27,259 nt of DNA from DASSUC01 sp035650075 (GTDB taxonomy: Bacteria; Actinomycetota; Actinomycetes; Mycobacteriales; Micromonosporaceae), in NCBI GenBank assembly GCA_035650075.1, contig DASRII010000093.1, positions 1 through 27,259 of the forward strand, given 5' to 3'. Below, in pieces: positions 7,655 through 16,932 of the stretch. The first letter of the stretch is position 1. Every line of letters begins with the position of its first letter. The notes under the pieces are model-generated. The model did not search any database and had not been told where the DNA came from. It worked only from the letters and a program-made list of their open reading frames with translations. Position numbers and translations under genes: made by a program.

Positions 7655-8481
7655 TATGGGCTCGACATACGGTCCCCACGACGGGCGACGACGAAGATGC
7701 GCCGGAACGGCAGCACGGTCCCGTACGGCTCGGGCGGGTACGCCTCGCGCAGCGCCGCGGCGACGTCCTGCCGGAAGCGCTCGACCGCGTCGGCGTCATC
7801 GGCCAGCGTGTCGAGATACGGTCGCAGCCCCGTGCCGGCGAACCACTCCAGCACCGGGTCGCCACCTTGCAGCACGTGCAGGTACGTGGTCTCCCACGCG
7901 TCGACCTCGTACCCCAACCGGGCGAGCACGTCGACGTACGCGTCCGGCGTGAGCACCGGGCTGGATCCGGATCGAGGTCCGCGCCGGACCGCTACCGGCC
8001 CGAGCCGCGGTGCCCATTGCGGTGACGCGGCGACGGTGCGGATCGCGACGGTCGCGGCCGACCCGCCGGAGCCCGGTACCTGGAAGGCGAGCGCGCCGCC
8101 GGGGTTGACGAAGTCACGCAGCCAGACGGGCAACAGATCCACATGGGACGGTACCCATTGCAGCGCGGCGTTGGACACGACCAGGTCGACGGGGGCCGAC
8201 GGCCGCCAGTCTTCGATCGCGCCGCGTGTGAACTCCAACCGCCCGGGGCGGCCGAGCTTGTGCGCCGTCTCGATCATGTCGTCGGACGAGTCGACTCCGG
8301 TGACGAATGCCGCCGGCCACCGGTCGGACAGTGTCGCGGTCAGGTGACCGGGGCCGCAGCCGAGGTCCACGACCGTTGCCGGCCGCAGATCGGCGACCTG
8401 GCTGACGAGGTCGTGGAACGCCCGCGCGCGTTCCCGCTCGAACTGAAGGTACTGATCCGGATCCCAGGACGTCTGTGCCAC
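7654..8481 (-). CDS. tam: Trans-aconitate 2-methyltransferase
   Basis: A 275-residue class I SAM-dependent methyltransferase. The N-terminus (SWDPDQYLQFERERARAFHDLV) is the hallmark of Tam enzymes, which methylate trans-aconitate, a spontaneous inhibitory isomer of the TCA intermediate cis-aconitate. The SAM loop VVDLGCGPGHLT, the acidic VTGVDSSDDMIE, and the post-strand-4 VSNAALQWVPSH are all present. Further family blocks are WLRDFVNPGGALAFQVPG and a C-terminal PEPYGTVLPFRRIFVVAR. GTG 8481 gives the usual short lead before WDP; TTG 8490 is possible in the same frame. No clear Shine-Dalgarno sequence. It is isolated from its upstream neighbour by the terminator at 8521-8549. Confidence 0.85.
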   Translation of the reverse strand: MAQTSWDPDQYLQFERERARAFHDLVSQVADLRPATVVDLGCGPGHLTATLSDRWPAAFVTGVDSSDDMIETAHKLGRPGRLEFTRGAIEDWRPSAPVDLVVSNAALQWVPSHVDLLPVWLRDFVNPGGALAFQVPGSGGSAATVAIRTVAASPQWAPRLGPVAVRRGPRSGSSPVLTPDAYVDVLARLGYEVDAWETTYLHVLQGGDPVLEWFAGTGLRPYLDTLADDADAVERFRQDVAAALREAYPPEPYGTVLPFRRIFVVARRGDRMSSP

Positions 8482-8520
8482 AACGATCAAGCTAGATCGT
8501 CCGGGCGATCATGGGCAAAC

Positions 8521-8549
8521 CGGGGTGGCTCGAGGATCGAGCCACCCCG
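8521..8549 (-). terminator. Strong hairpin terminator downstream of the NlpC/P60 gene
   Basis: A perfect 13-bp stem, CGGGGTGGCTCGA (8521-8533) with TCGAGCCACCCCG (8537-8549), closes a 3-nt loop. It lies 54 bp past the NlpC/P60 stop and before the tam start, so it most likely ends the riboswitch-controlled transcript. No long T tract follows. Confidence 0.8.
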
Positions 8550-8568
8550 ATTCGCCCTCGATCCCCCC

Positions 8569-8594
8569 GGGGGGGTGGGGGAGGGGGGAGGGGG
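8569..8594 (+). repeat. G-tract, potential G-quadruplex (C-rich in the NlpC/P60 mRNA)
   Basis: Four G runs of 7, 5, 6 and 5 bases are separated by single T, A and A residues, preceded by six Cs at 8563-8568. This fits a very stable G-quadruplex motif on the plus strand. It begins 8 bp after the minus-strand hydrolase stop and precedes its terminator hairpin, so it may also pause polymerase. A shorter related tract occurs at 18571-18582. Confidence 0.75.
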
Positions 8595-8602
8595 AAGGAA
8601 AG

Positions 8603-9559
8603 CTAGCCGGGTCGGCCGTAGCCGTACGGAGTCATCATGTCCACACTGGACAATTTGACCACCTCCCCGGGCGTGGGTGCGTGGATCACTTTGTCGTCGC
8701 CGACGAAGATGGCCACGTGGCCGAGGTCGCTGTAGAACACGAGATCCCCGGGTTCCAGCGAACGGCGGCCGATGTGCGTGACCTTCCCCCACTGCAGCTC
8801 CGCGTTGTGCGGCAAGGTGACGCCGGCCGCCCGCCAAGCCGCGAGGGTCAGTCCGGAGCAGTCGTACCCTCCAGGCCCGTCGGCGGCCCACACGTACGGC
8901 TTGCCGAGCGCGCCGTAGGCGTACTTCACCGCGGTACCGGCGCGTCCGGACACGGCCGGGGCGGGCGAGGGGGACGCCCCGGACGATTCCTGCGCGGCGC
9001 CGTACGCCTGGCGGCGCAACTCGTACAGTGCCTGAAGATCTTTTTCGATCTTCGCCCTTCGGGTAGCGAGATCCTTCTGCTGCGCGGTCTGCGTGGCGAT
9101 CAGCGCGTCGAGACGCCGCTGCTCCTCGCTGAGCCCAGCCCGGGCCGCGACCACCTCGGCGACCTGCCGCTGCTGAGCCCGTGAGACGTGGTCGAGGACG
9201 GCGAGTCGATCGACGAGCGCGCCCGTCGACCCGCTGTCCAGCACCGCGCCGATCGACGCGAGCTGACCGGTCTTGTACGCCCGCGACGCCAGCTCGCCAA
9301 CCGTCGTCTGAGCGGTATCGAGCCGAGCCTGGAGCGGACCGAGCCGGGCGGTTACTGCTTCGGCGGCCGCCTTGGATGCCTTCAGCTGCTCGTTGACCTT
9401 GTTGTACTCTTCGATGACCTTCGATAACGCCGCCGATGCCTGTTTGATCTGCCTTTGCACCTCGTCAATGGACGGCGCCGCTGAGACGGCGGTCGCAGAA
9501 ATGGAGACACCGACGGCCGTACAGCCAACGATGACGAGGCGCCACAGTGCGCGCGGCAC
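8603..9559 (-). CDS. Secreted NlpC/P60 family peptidoglycan hydrolase with coiled-coil N-terminus (RipA-like)
   Basis: A 318-residue secreted cell-wall hydrolase. It has a Sec signal (PRALWR then a hydrophobic core, cleavage after AVSA near 27). A long coiled coil follows at about 30-185, of the type that regulates RipA-like enzymes. A Ser/Pro/Ala linker at about 190-208 leads to a C-terminal NlpC/P60 domain (about 205-318) that cleaves D-Glu-mDAP stem peptides. Catalytic Cys234 (GYDCSGLTLAAW), His281 (DLGHVAIFVGD) and a third polar residue (His293 in VIHAP) are present. GTG 9559 is chosen because GGAAGG lies 9 nt upstream and any earlier start would fall inside the riboswitch. Expression is expected to be repressed by c-di-AMP through the upstream aptamer. 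Confidence 0.92.
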   Translation of the reverse strand: MPRALWRLVIVGCTAVGVSISATAVSAAPSIDEVQRQIKQASAALSKVIEEYNKVNEQLKASKAAAEAVTARLGPLQARLDTAQTTVGELASRAYKTGQLASIGAVLDSGSTGALVDRLAVLDHVSRAQQRQVAEVVAARAGLSEEQRRLDALIATQTAQQKDLATRRAKIEKDLQALYELRRQAYGAAQESSGASPSPAPAVSGRAGTAVKYAYGALGKPYVWAADGPGGYDCSGLTLAAWRAAGVTLPHNAELQWGKVTHIGRRSLEPGDLVFYSDLGHVAIFVGDDKVIHAPTPGEVVKLSSVDMMTPYGYGRPG

Positions 9560-9580
9560 AGGACTGACCCTTCCTTCGTG

Positions 9581-9740
9581 GCCGCCTACCGAGTTAGCTG
9601 ACGGGTTCGGGCGGAAGGAGGGTCGCCCTACCGCGAAGGTTCGCGGATTCACCCCTGACCTTGCCGGCCTATGCCTTCCGGCCGGCAGAGCCTCGAGTTA
9701 CTGCGGTGGGTCCCCGGTTCGTCTATGACGATTCGGCGGC
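9581..9740 (-). promoter_or_regulatory. c-di-AMP riboswitch (ydaO/yuaA class)
   Basis: On the minus strand the 5' leader of the NlpC/P60 gene holds the conserved ydaO blocks in order: GACGAACCGGGGACCCAC, GGGGTGAATCCGCG, a variable Pu/Py hairpin, CCCGAACCCGTCAGCTAAC, then TCGGTAGGCG. The closing P1 helix pairs GCCGCC (9740-9735) with GGCGGC (9586-9581). This aptamer binds cyclic di-AMP and in actinobacteria typically sits before cell-wall hydrolase genes, usually as an off-switch. The RBS GGAAGG lies just past its 3' end. A separate transcription-terminating expression platform is not obvious, so control could be through RBS access or the P1 helix. Confidence 0.92.
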
Positions 9741-9797
9741 GCCGGACTGGTGTCGCCCGGGGGGTCAGGCGATCAGACGCCCAAGCCGGCGAGGTTC

Positions 9798-9826
9798 AAC
9801 CTAACCACCAACGAGCAATACCGGAA
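9798..9826 (-). promoter_or_regulatory. Candidate promoter of the riboswitch-NlpC/P60 transcript
   Basis: On the minus strand TTCCGG (9826-9821) and TAGGTT (9803-9798) are separated by 17 nt. Transcription would start near 9790, about 50 nt before the P1 helix of the riboswitch. The -35 match is weak, so this is position-based. Confidence 0.35.
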
Positions 9827-9925
9827 GAGGAGAAGTGCGACTTGTCGCCATCACGCCTGATTGACGAAATGTCGTTATCACGAGCCGTAGTCGATCAATA
9901 GCGATACGGCGCTGAAGAAGATCTC

Positions 9926-9953
9926 TTGACGGGGCCGTGAGAACTAGTTAAAT
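9926..9953 (+). promoter_or_regulatory. Sigma-70-type promoter of the liv/acyl-CoA synthetase operon
   Basis: TTGACG (9926-9931) and TTAAAT (9948-9953) are separated by 16 bp in an AT-rich patch that stands out from the surroundings. The transcription start would be near 9960, about 70 nt before livF. The palindrome at 9986-10004 lies downstream of it, between the start site and the RBS. Confidence 0.6.
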
Positions 9954-9985
9954 GACCGGTAACTTTTGGACGTGGGCTGGGTCAC

Positions 9986-10004
9986 AATTGACCCGGAGTC
10001 AATT
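9986..10004. promoter_or_regulatory. Palindromic operator candidate (AATTGAC-N5-GTCAATT)
   Basis: Perfect 7-bp arms AATTGAC (9986-9992) and GTCAATT (9998-10004) flank a 5-bp spacer. It lies about 26-44 nt downstream of the predicted start site and 25 bp before livF. Size and symmetry fit a dimeric repressor such as a TetR- or GntR-family protein acting as a roadblock. No regulator gene lies next to it in the window. Confidence 0.6.
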
Positions 10005-10029
10005 CCATCACCCCCCGGGAGCGGCCGAG

Positions 10030-10817
10030 ATGCTGCAGGCGCAGAACCTCGAGGTCGTATACGACGACGTCATGCTCGTCCTGCGCGGGGTCAGCCTGAC
10101 CGTCCCACCGGGCGGCATCGTCGCGTTGCTGGGCGCCAACGGCGCCGGCAAGACAACGATGCTGCGGGCGATCTGCGGACTGCTCGACGTGCACGAGGGC
10201 GAGGTGACCCGGGGCTCCGTCACGCTGGACGGCCAACCGATCCACCAGCTCAGTCCGGCAGCGATCGTCCGGCGCGGGATCACCCAGGTGATGGAAGGCC
10301 GGCGCATCTTCGCCGAGCTGACCGTCGAGGAGAACCTGCGCATCGGTGGTCACACCAACGCACGCCATGTGGCGGGACGGCTGGACCACGTGTACGGACT
10401 CTTCCCCGTGCTCGCCGAACGCAGGCGACGCACTGCCGGCTACCTGTCCGGTGGCGAGCAGCAGATGCTGGCGATGGGCCGCGCCCTGATGGCCGAACCG
10501 CGCTACCTGCTGCTCGACGAACCCAGCCTGGGCCTCGCGCCGCGGCTGGTCGAGCAGGTCAGCAGGCTCATCGTCGAAATCAACAAGTCGGGTACCGGCG
10601 TGCTGCTCGTCGAGCAGAACGCCACGATGGCGCTGACCATCGCACAGCACGGGTACGTTCTCGAGACCGGCAAGGTCGTGCTGGACAAGCCGGCCGAGGC
10701 GTTGCTGGCCGACGAGGACATCCGGGAGTTCTACCTCGGCCTGCAGGGCGCGGCCGACGACGAACGCAAGACGTTCCGTGAGGTCAAGCACTACAAGCGA
10801 CGGAAGCGGTGGCTCTC

Positions 10818-10821
<4 letters not shown>
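10030..10821 (+). CDS. livF: Branched-chain-type ABC transporter ATP-binding protein, LivF-like
   Basis: A 263-residue ATPase of the HAAT (LivF) class that powers uptake through LivHM. Walker A GANGAGKT is at 35-42, the Q-loop region is ITQVMEGRRIFAELTVEENL, the ABC signature LSGGEQQ is at 139-145, and Walker B YLLLDEPSLGLAP follows. VEQN replaces the H-loop His, which is normal for LivF. The C-terminus is extended with a basic tail (FREVKHYKRRKRWLS). ATG 10030 is chosen over a longer frame from 9952 because GGGAG precedes it by about 8 nt and the domain begins there. It is the first gene of a six-gene operon and overlaps livG by ATGA. Confidence 0.93.
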
Positions 10822-11620
<799 letters not shown>

Positions 11621-11624
<4 letters not shown>

Positions 11625-13468
11625 CAGCCGTGACAGAAGTATCGACGACTACCACGGTCGCCAGTCGGATCCGGGACCGCGCACAGCAGACCCCGGTCGG
11701 TGTCGCCATGCGGGAGAAGGACTTCGGCATCTGGCAGGAGGTCACCTGGGCGGCGTACTGGGACACCGTACAGACCGTCGCGCACGCGTTGCTGGCCCTC
11801 GGCATCGAGCCCGGAGACCGCGTCGCGATCCACTCGGAGAACCGCCGCGAGTGGCTGTACGCGGACGTGGCGACGATGGCCATCCGAGCCATGACCGTCG
11901 GCCTCTACCCGACCAACCCGCCGGCCGAGGTCGGCTACCTGCTGTCGCACTCGGGTGCCAAGGTGCTCGTCGCCGAAGACCAGGAACAGGTCGACAAGGC
12001 GCTGCAGGTCATCGACCGTTGCCCGGATCTCGAGCGCATCGTCTACCTCGAGCCGCGCGGCATCCGTGGCCGGTACGATCACCCCAAGCTGATGGCGTGG
12101 CCGGAGTTGCTCGCGCTGGGCGAGGAGCACCGGCGGGCCTTCCCGACCGCGGTCGACGACCGGATGGCCGCCGCCCAACCGGACGACATCGCGACTCTCA
12201 TCTACACCTCGGGGACCACCGGCCCGCCGAAGGGCGCGATGCTGTCGGTGTCCAATGTGGACTTCGCGATCGACATCCTCGTCCAGGGTGGCGGTTTCGC
12301 TTCGCCACCGCCCGGGCCGCGCGACACGACGCTGTCGTACCTGCCGCTGTGCCACGTCGCCGAACGGATCTTCACCACCTGGTTCAACGCGGGAGCCGGA
12401 GTCCGGGTCAACTTCGCCGAGTCGATCGCCACGGTCCAGCCGAACCTGCAGGAGGTCCAGCCGACGATCCTGTTCGGCGTACCGCGCATCTGGGAGAAGA
12501 TCCTCGCGACCGTCCACATCAGACTCGCCAGTGCCAGTCCGATCAAGCGGGCCAATGCCAAGCTCTGGCTGAAGGTCGCCGACCGGATGGGCGGCACGCT
12601 CGTGCGTACCGGTGGCCGGCACACGGTCGGCACCCGGCTCATGTACGCCATCGGCTGGGTGTTCTGCTACCGCGCACTGCGGGAGCGGATCGGGATGCGC
12701 CGGGTCCGGTACGCCGCCAGTGGCGCCGCGCCGATCGCACCCGACGTGCTGAAGTTCTTCATGGGCATCGGCGTTCCGATGCACGAGGTCTACGGGATGA
12801 CCGAGAACACGGCGGTGGCTACCGCGAACATGCCCGGCCGGGTCAAGCTCGGTACCGTCGGCGAGCCACACCCCACTGTGGACCTCCGCATCTCCGACGA
12901 TGGGGAGATCCAGACGAAGCACGCGGGTACGTTCATCGGCTACTTCCGCGATCCCGAGGCGACCGAGCGGGCGATGACCGCGGACGGCTGGCTGCGTACC
13001 GGAGACATCGGGGAGTGGATCGACGGGACGCACGTAAAGATCACCGACCGGGCGAAGGACATCATCATCACCTCGGGCGGCAAGAACATCGCGCCGAGCG
13101 AGATCGAGAACGCGCTCAAGGCGTCGCCGTTCATCAAGGAAGTCATCGTGGTCGGGGACCGGCGGCCGTACCTCGTGGCGCTCATCGGGATCGAGCTGGA
13201 CACCGTGGGGGAGTGGGCGCAGCGACGCAGGATCGCCTACACCACCTACCGCGACCTGTCGGAGAAGCCGGAGGTACTGAAGCTGGTCCAGTCCATTGTG
13301 GACGAGGTGAACGAGCGGTTCGCCTCGGTCGAGCAGATCAAGAAGTTCCGGATGCTGCCCAAGGAGCTGGACCACGAGGACGGTGAGCTGACCGCGACGC
13401 AGAAGGTGAAGCGGGCCGCCATCACCAAGCTCTTCGCGTCCGAGGTCGAAGGCCTGTATCGGGGATGA
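11621..13468 (+). CDS. AMP-dependent (long-chain) acyl-CoA synthetase inside the liv operon
   Basis: A 615-residue adenylate-forming enzyme that would activate a carboxylic acid to its CoA thioester using ATP. The AMP-binding P-loop IYTSGTTGPPKGAM is at about 194-207. LSYLPLCHVAERI, the A5-like EVYGMTENTAVAT, the A7 GWLRTGDIGEW and the A8/A10-region KDIIITSGGKNIAPSEIEN are all present. Length and these blocks match long-chain fatty acyl-CoA ligases (FadD15/FAA1 group) more than short acetyl-CoA synthetases. ATG 11621 overlaps the livG stop, with GAGGAGGT about 8 nt upstream. Its stop overlaps livH. Being embedded between transporter genes implies that the imported substrate is a carboxylate trapped as a CoA ester. 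The substrate is unknown. Confidence 0.9.
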
Positions 13469-14349
13469 GAACATTCCTGGAGGCATGCACCCGGGGGCTC
13501 GGGCAGGGCAGCGTGTACGCGTTGCTCGCGCTCGGCTTCGTCATCATCTACAAGGCCACCCGGGTGATCAGCTTCGCCCAGCCCGCCTTCATGTTGGTGG
13601 GTGCGGTGCTGGTGACGTACCTCGTCGGGCCCTTGGGTTTCTGGGTGGCGGTGCCGCTGGCGGCGGTCGCGACCGCGGGCCTCGCGCTCGGCGTCGAACG
13701 CGCGGTCGTGCGGCCGATGGTGGGCAAGCCGGCCTTCGTGGTCGCGATCCTCACGCTCGGCGTGGACCAGGTGGTCCGGGTCGTCACCAACGGGTTCCTG
13801 CCTTCGGACGTGCGGCACGTCGGTGACCCGTGGGGGCTGCGTACCGTGCTGATCGCCGGCCTGTCGGTGCAGGAGCGGCACATCGCGATGCTGATCGCGA
13901 CGGCCGCGCTGGTGCTCGCGCTGTTCGCCTTCTTCCGGTACACGCGGATGGGCCTGGCGATGCGGGCGGCGTCGTACGACCAGGAGGCCGCGCTCGCCCA
14001 GGGGGTCTCGGTCGGCGCGGTGTTCGCGGTGTCGTGGGCGATGGCCGGCGCGCTGGCGGCGGTCGCCGGGGTGTTCTCCGCGGTCGGCGGTAGCGTCGAC
14101 CAGCTGCTGTGGATCATTACGCTGACCGCGCTGCCGGTCATCATCCTCGGTGGGCTCGACTCGTTGCCGGGAGCGGTGCTGGGCGGGCTCATCGTGGGTC
14201 TGGTGCAGGAGATCACCGCCACGTACCAGTCGAACATCGGCTGGCTCGGCAGCAACTTCTCGTACATCACGCCGTACGTGGTGATGATGCTGGTGCTGTT
14301 GGTGCGGCCGTACGGACTGTTCGGCACGAGGGAGGTCGAACGCGTATGA
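13465..14349 (+). CDS. livH: Branched-chain-type ABC transporter permease, LivH-like
   Basis: A 294-residue membrane permease with about eight TM helices. The LivH hallmarks are the N-terminal GLGQGSVYALLALGFVIIYKA, a conserved loop VISFAQPAFMLVGA, FRYTRMGLAMRAASYDQEAA (the coupling-helix region that contacts the ATPases) and LGGLDSLPGAVLGGLIVG near the C-terminus. It forms a heterodimeric channel with LivM. ATG 13465 overlaps the synthetase stop by ATGA, and its own TGA overlaps the livM ATG. Length is standard. Substrate specificity cannot be read from the permease alone. Confidence 0.92.
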   Translation: MRTFLEACTRGLGQGSVYALLALGFVIIYKATRVISFAQPAFMLVGAVLVTYLVGPLGFWVAVPLAAVATAGLALGVERAVVRPMVGKPAFVVAILTLGVDQVVRVVTNGFLPSDVRHVGDPWGLRTVLIAGLSVQERHIAMLIATAALVLALFAFFRYTRMGLAMRAASYDQEAALAQGVSVGAVFAVSWAMAGALAAVAGVFSAVGGSVDQLLWIITLTALPVIILGGLDSLPGAVLGGLIVGLVQEITATYQSNIGWLGSNFSYITPYVVMMLVLLVRPYGLFGTREVERV

Positions 14350-15467
14350 GTGTCGGTCGGCCGCTGCTGCACACGTCGTACGCCTCGGATATGGCGCTGT
14401 TCAACACCGGTACCAAGAAGGTCGCGTTCGCCGCCCTGTTGGGGGTGGGGCTGGCGCTGCCGTTCGTCCTCACCGACGACATACTGCTGCAGCTCGCCAG
14501 CGCCTGTGTCGCCGCGATCGGGGCGATCGGCCTCAACCTGGTAACCGGGTACGCCGGGCAGGTGTCCCTGGGGCACGCGTTCTTCCTGGCGATCGGGGCG
14601 TACACCGGCGCCTATCTCTCCGGCGACCGGGGCGACTTCCGGGCGATGGGCCTCGGCGTGGACAACATGCTCGTCTGGCTGCCCGCCGCCGGGTTGGTCG
14701 CCGGGCTGGCCGGCGTCCTGGTGGCGCCGCTGGCGACCCGCCTTCGTGGGCTGTACCTGGCGATCGTCACGCTCGGCCTCGTCTTCGTCGGCGAGTACAT
14801 CCTCACCGAATGGAACGGGATGACCGGCGGGCTGGGCCAGGGGCGGCGGGCGGCGAAGCTGTCGCTGTTCGGCTACCGGTTCGACACCGACGGGCCGTTG
14901 CTCGGCCTCGAGGTCACCCGCGCCCAGAAGCTGCTCCTACTGATGCTCGTGCTGCTCGTGATCTTTGCGATAGCCGCACGCAACCTGGCCCGGTCCAAGG
15001 TGGGCCGGGCGTTCTCGGCGGTCCGGGACCGGGACATCGCCGCCGGTGTCATCGGCGTGAACCTGGCCCGGTACAAGACGATCGCCTTCGGCATCTCGTC
15101 CTTCTACGCCGGTTGTGCCGGCGCGCTGCTGTACACCATCAACGGGCGCTTCGACGCCGGGCAGTTCAATCTCGCCCTGTCGGTGCTCTTCATCGCGATG
15201 GTGCTCGTCGGCGGTGCCGGTACTGTTTCCGGCGCCATCCTGGGGGCGTTCTTCTTCACGTTGCTGCCCCGCTTCACCCGCGACGTCATCCCGACGGTCG
15301 CACCCTTTGTCAGTACCTCTTCGACCGAACAGTTCAACGTCTTCCAGCTGGAAGGCATCCTCTACGGCGCTCTCGTCATCGTGTTCCTGATCTTCGAGCC
15401 ACGCGGCCTGTTCGGCATCTGGATCCGCGTGCGCAACTACTGGAAAGCCTGGCCCTTCTCCTACTAG
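14346..15467 (+). CDS. livM: Branched-chain-type ABC transporter permease, LivM-like
   Basis: A 373-residue permease with roughly ten TM helices, partner of LivH. Family blocks are GLNLVTGYAGQVSLGHAFF near residue 60, LRGLYLAIVTLGLVFVGEYI, the cytosolic coupling loop SKVGRAFSAVRDRDIAAGVIG, and MVLVGGAGTVSGAILGAFFF near the C-terminus. ATG 14346 overlaps the livH stop. Its N-terminus has about 25 extra polar residues before the first helix, not rare in actinobacteria. A 32-bp gap with CTAGCTAGCTAG and a good RBS separates it from the binding-protein gene. Confidence 0.92.
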   Translation: MSVGRPLLHTSYASDMALFNTGTKKVAFAALLGVGLALPFVLTDDILLQLASACVAAIGAIGLNLVTGYAGQVSLGHAFFLAIGAYTGAYLSGDRGDFRAMGLGVDNMLVWLPAAGLVAGLAGVLVAPLATRLRGLYLAIVTLGLVFVGEYILTEWNGMTGGLGQGRRAAKLSLFGYRFDTDGPLLGLEVTRAQKLLLLMLVLLVIFAIAARNLARSKVGRAFSAVRDRDIAAGVIGVNLARYKTIAFGISSFYAGCAGALLYTINGRFDAGQFNLALSVLFIAMVLVGGAGTVSGAILGAFFFTLLPRFTRDVIPTVAPFVSTSSTEQFNVFQLEGILYGALVIVFLIFEPRGLFGIWIRVRNYWKAWPFSY

Positions 15468-15499
15468 CTAGCTAGCCCCGACCTCAACCAGGAGGAAAA

Positions 15500-16792
15500 G
15501 TGAAACGGCTGGGATCGATCACCATCGTGGCCCTACTGGCGCTGGCGGGCGCGCTCACCGGCTGCCGCAGTTCGGAGTCGGGCAGCAGCGGTACCGCCGC
15601 CGCTCCGGGTGTCACGAAGGAGGCCTGTCCGAATGCGGTCGACAAGAACAAGGGCTGCATCTACCTCGGCATCATCTCGGACCTGACCGAGGGCCCGTTC
15701 CGGGCGCTCGCGGTACCGATCACCGAATCCCAGAAGGCGTTCTGGGCCCGCGTCAACAAGAACGGCGGGATCGGCAACTACGAGGTCGACGTGACCACGT
15801 ACGTCAAGGACAACAAGTACAAGCCCGAGGTACACAACCAGGTGTACCAGGAGATCAAGGGCAAGGTGCTGGCGCTCGCCCAGACGCTCGGCTCGCCGAC
15901 CACCGCCGCCATCATCGACGACCTGCGGGCCAACAACATCGTGGCCGTACCGGCGTCCTGGACCTCGGCGTGGGCGTTCGAGGACGTGATCCTCGAGTCC
16001 GGCGCCAACTACTGCGTCGAGTCGATGAACGCGCTCGACTACGCCAAGGAGAAGTACCAGTCGAAGTCCGTGCTCGCGATCCACTACGCGGGTGACTACG
16101 GTGCCGACGCGGCGGCGGGCGCGAAGATCGCCGCGGAGAAGCTCGGCATGACGTATAGCCACGTGCAGACCAACTCCGGTGCACAGAACCAGGCGGCGGC
16201 CATCCAGGCGGTCATCAGTGGGAAGCCGGATCTGATCATCCTCACGACGGGTCCGGCCGAGACGGCCGCGATCGTGGGCAACGCCGCGGCGCAGGGCTAC
16301 CGCGGCCGGTTCATCGGTACCAGCCCGACCTTCAACCCCGGCCTGATGGCCAGCCCCGCGGCGCAGGCGCTGACGCTGCTCTACGAGTCGACGGCCCCGT
16401 GGGACTCGTGGGAGACCGACACCCCCGGTCACAAGGCGATGCGCGAGGCGATCGGTAACCCGGCGGGTGGGCCGAACAACGGCTACACCTCGGGCTGGGT
16501 GTGGTCGTACCCGCTGAAGGCCGCCCTCGAGAAGGCGGTCGCCTCGGGCACGCTGACCCGGGAGAGCCTGCTGGCGGCGGCGAAGGGCCTGACGTCGGTG
16601 GACTACGAGGGCATGCTGCCCACCGGTGCCGGTAACTACGCCGGTGGCGTGGACGGCCAGGTGAAGTCCTCCGCCATCTACAAGCCCGACGCGGCGGCGG
16701 TCACGAAGGTGACCCAGGTGAAGGAGTTGTTCATCGGGCCGACCGCCCAGTCCTTCAAGCTCGAGAAGCCCTGCTTCCAGATGACCCTCTGA
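15500..16792 (+). CDS. livK: Substrate-binding lipoprotein of the liv-type ABC transporter
   Basis: A 430-residue type I periplasmic-binding-fold protein. The N-terminal lipoprotein signal ends in a lipobox LTGC with Cys22 as the lipidation site. The mature part begins with a Ser/Gly linker. IYLGIISDLTEGPFRALAVP, the VPASWTSAWAF ligand-lobe segment and LAIHYAGDYGADAAAGAKIAAEKLGM are typical of Leu/Ile/Val-type binding proteins that also capture amides, aromatic acids and fatty or dicarboxylic acids. GTG 15500 follows GGAGGAAAA at close spacing, a stronger RBS than elsewhere in the operon, matching the excess of binding protein normally needed. Last gene of the operon; a hairpin terminator follows. 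Confidence 0.92.
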   Translation: MKRLGSITIVALLALAGALTGCRSSESGSSGTAAAPGVTKEACPNAVDKNKGCIYLGIISDLTEGPFRALAVPITESQKAFWARVNKNGGIGNYEVDVTTYVKDNKYKPEVHNQVYQEIKGKVLALAQTLGSPTTAAIIDDLRANNIVAVPASWTSAWAFEDVILESGANYCVESMNALDYAKEKYQSKSVLAIHYAGDYGADAAAGAKIAAEKLGMTYSHVQTNSGAQNQAAAIQAVISGKPDLIILTTGPAETAAIVGNAAAQGYRGRFIGTSPTFNPGLMASPAAQALTLLYESTAPWDSWETDTPGHKAMREAIGNPAGGPNNGYTSGWVWSYPLKAALEKAVASGTLTRESLLAAAKGLTSVDYEGMLPTGAGNYAGGVDGQVKSSAIYKPDAAAVTKVTQVKELFIGPTAQSFKLEKPCFQMTL

Positions 16793-16804
16793 CCCTGTTT
16801 TCTT

Positions 16805-16832
16805 GGCCCGGTCGGTCTAGGCCGACCGGGCC
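16805..16832 (+). terminator. Intrinsic-type terminator of the liv operon
   Basis: GGCCCGGTCGG (16805-16815) pairs perfectly over 11 bp with CCGACCGGGCC (16822-16832) around a 6-nt loop, followed by GTGCCTTTT. It lies 12 bp after the livK stop. Confidence 0.85.
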
Positions 16833-16863
16833 GTGCCTTTTCCGGGTTCGGCTGAGCCGACCA

Positions 16864-16908
16864 GGCGCCTGGACCTTCGGTCGGCGCAGATCCAGCCCAA
16901 GGAACCAG
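16864..16908 (-). repeat. 45-bp structured element downstream of the XRE gene (copy 1)
   Basis: Read on the minus strand, this element matches 22280-22324 at 44 of 45 positions. It contains a GACC-gaa-GGTC hairpin and interleaved CTGGA/TCCAG and GCGCC/GGCGC pairs that could compete or form a pseudoknot. On the plus strand CCAGGCGCCTGG (16861-16872) is a perfect palindrome at its edge. It starts 24 bp past the XRE gene stop (16933). Possible terminator, dispersed repeat or processing element. Confidence 0.85.
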
Positions 16909-16932
16909 CTAGACCGCGGGCTCCGCTTCGCT

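Noticed and set aside
9560..9652. N-terminal extension of the NlpC/P60 protein starting at 9652
   Set aside because: The stretch lies inside the riboswitch aptamer; the signal peptide begins cleanly at GTG 9559.
9952..10029. N-terminal extension of LivF starting at 9952
   Set aside because: It would start at the -10 box and translate the palindrome. The domain begins at ATG 10030, which has its own RBS.
15464..15475. CTAGCTAGCTAG at the livM-livK junction
   Set aside because: A simple tetranucleotide repeat overlapping the stop; too short and isolated to call an element.
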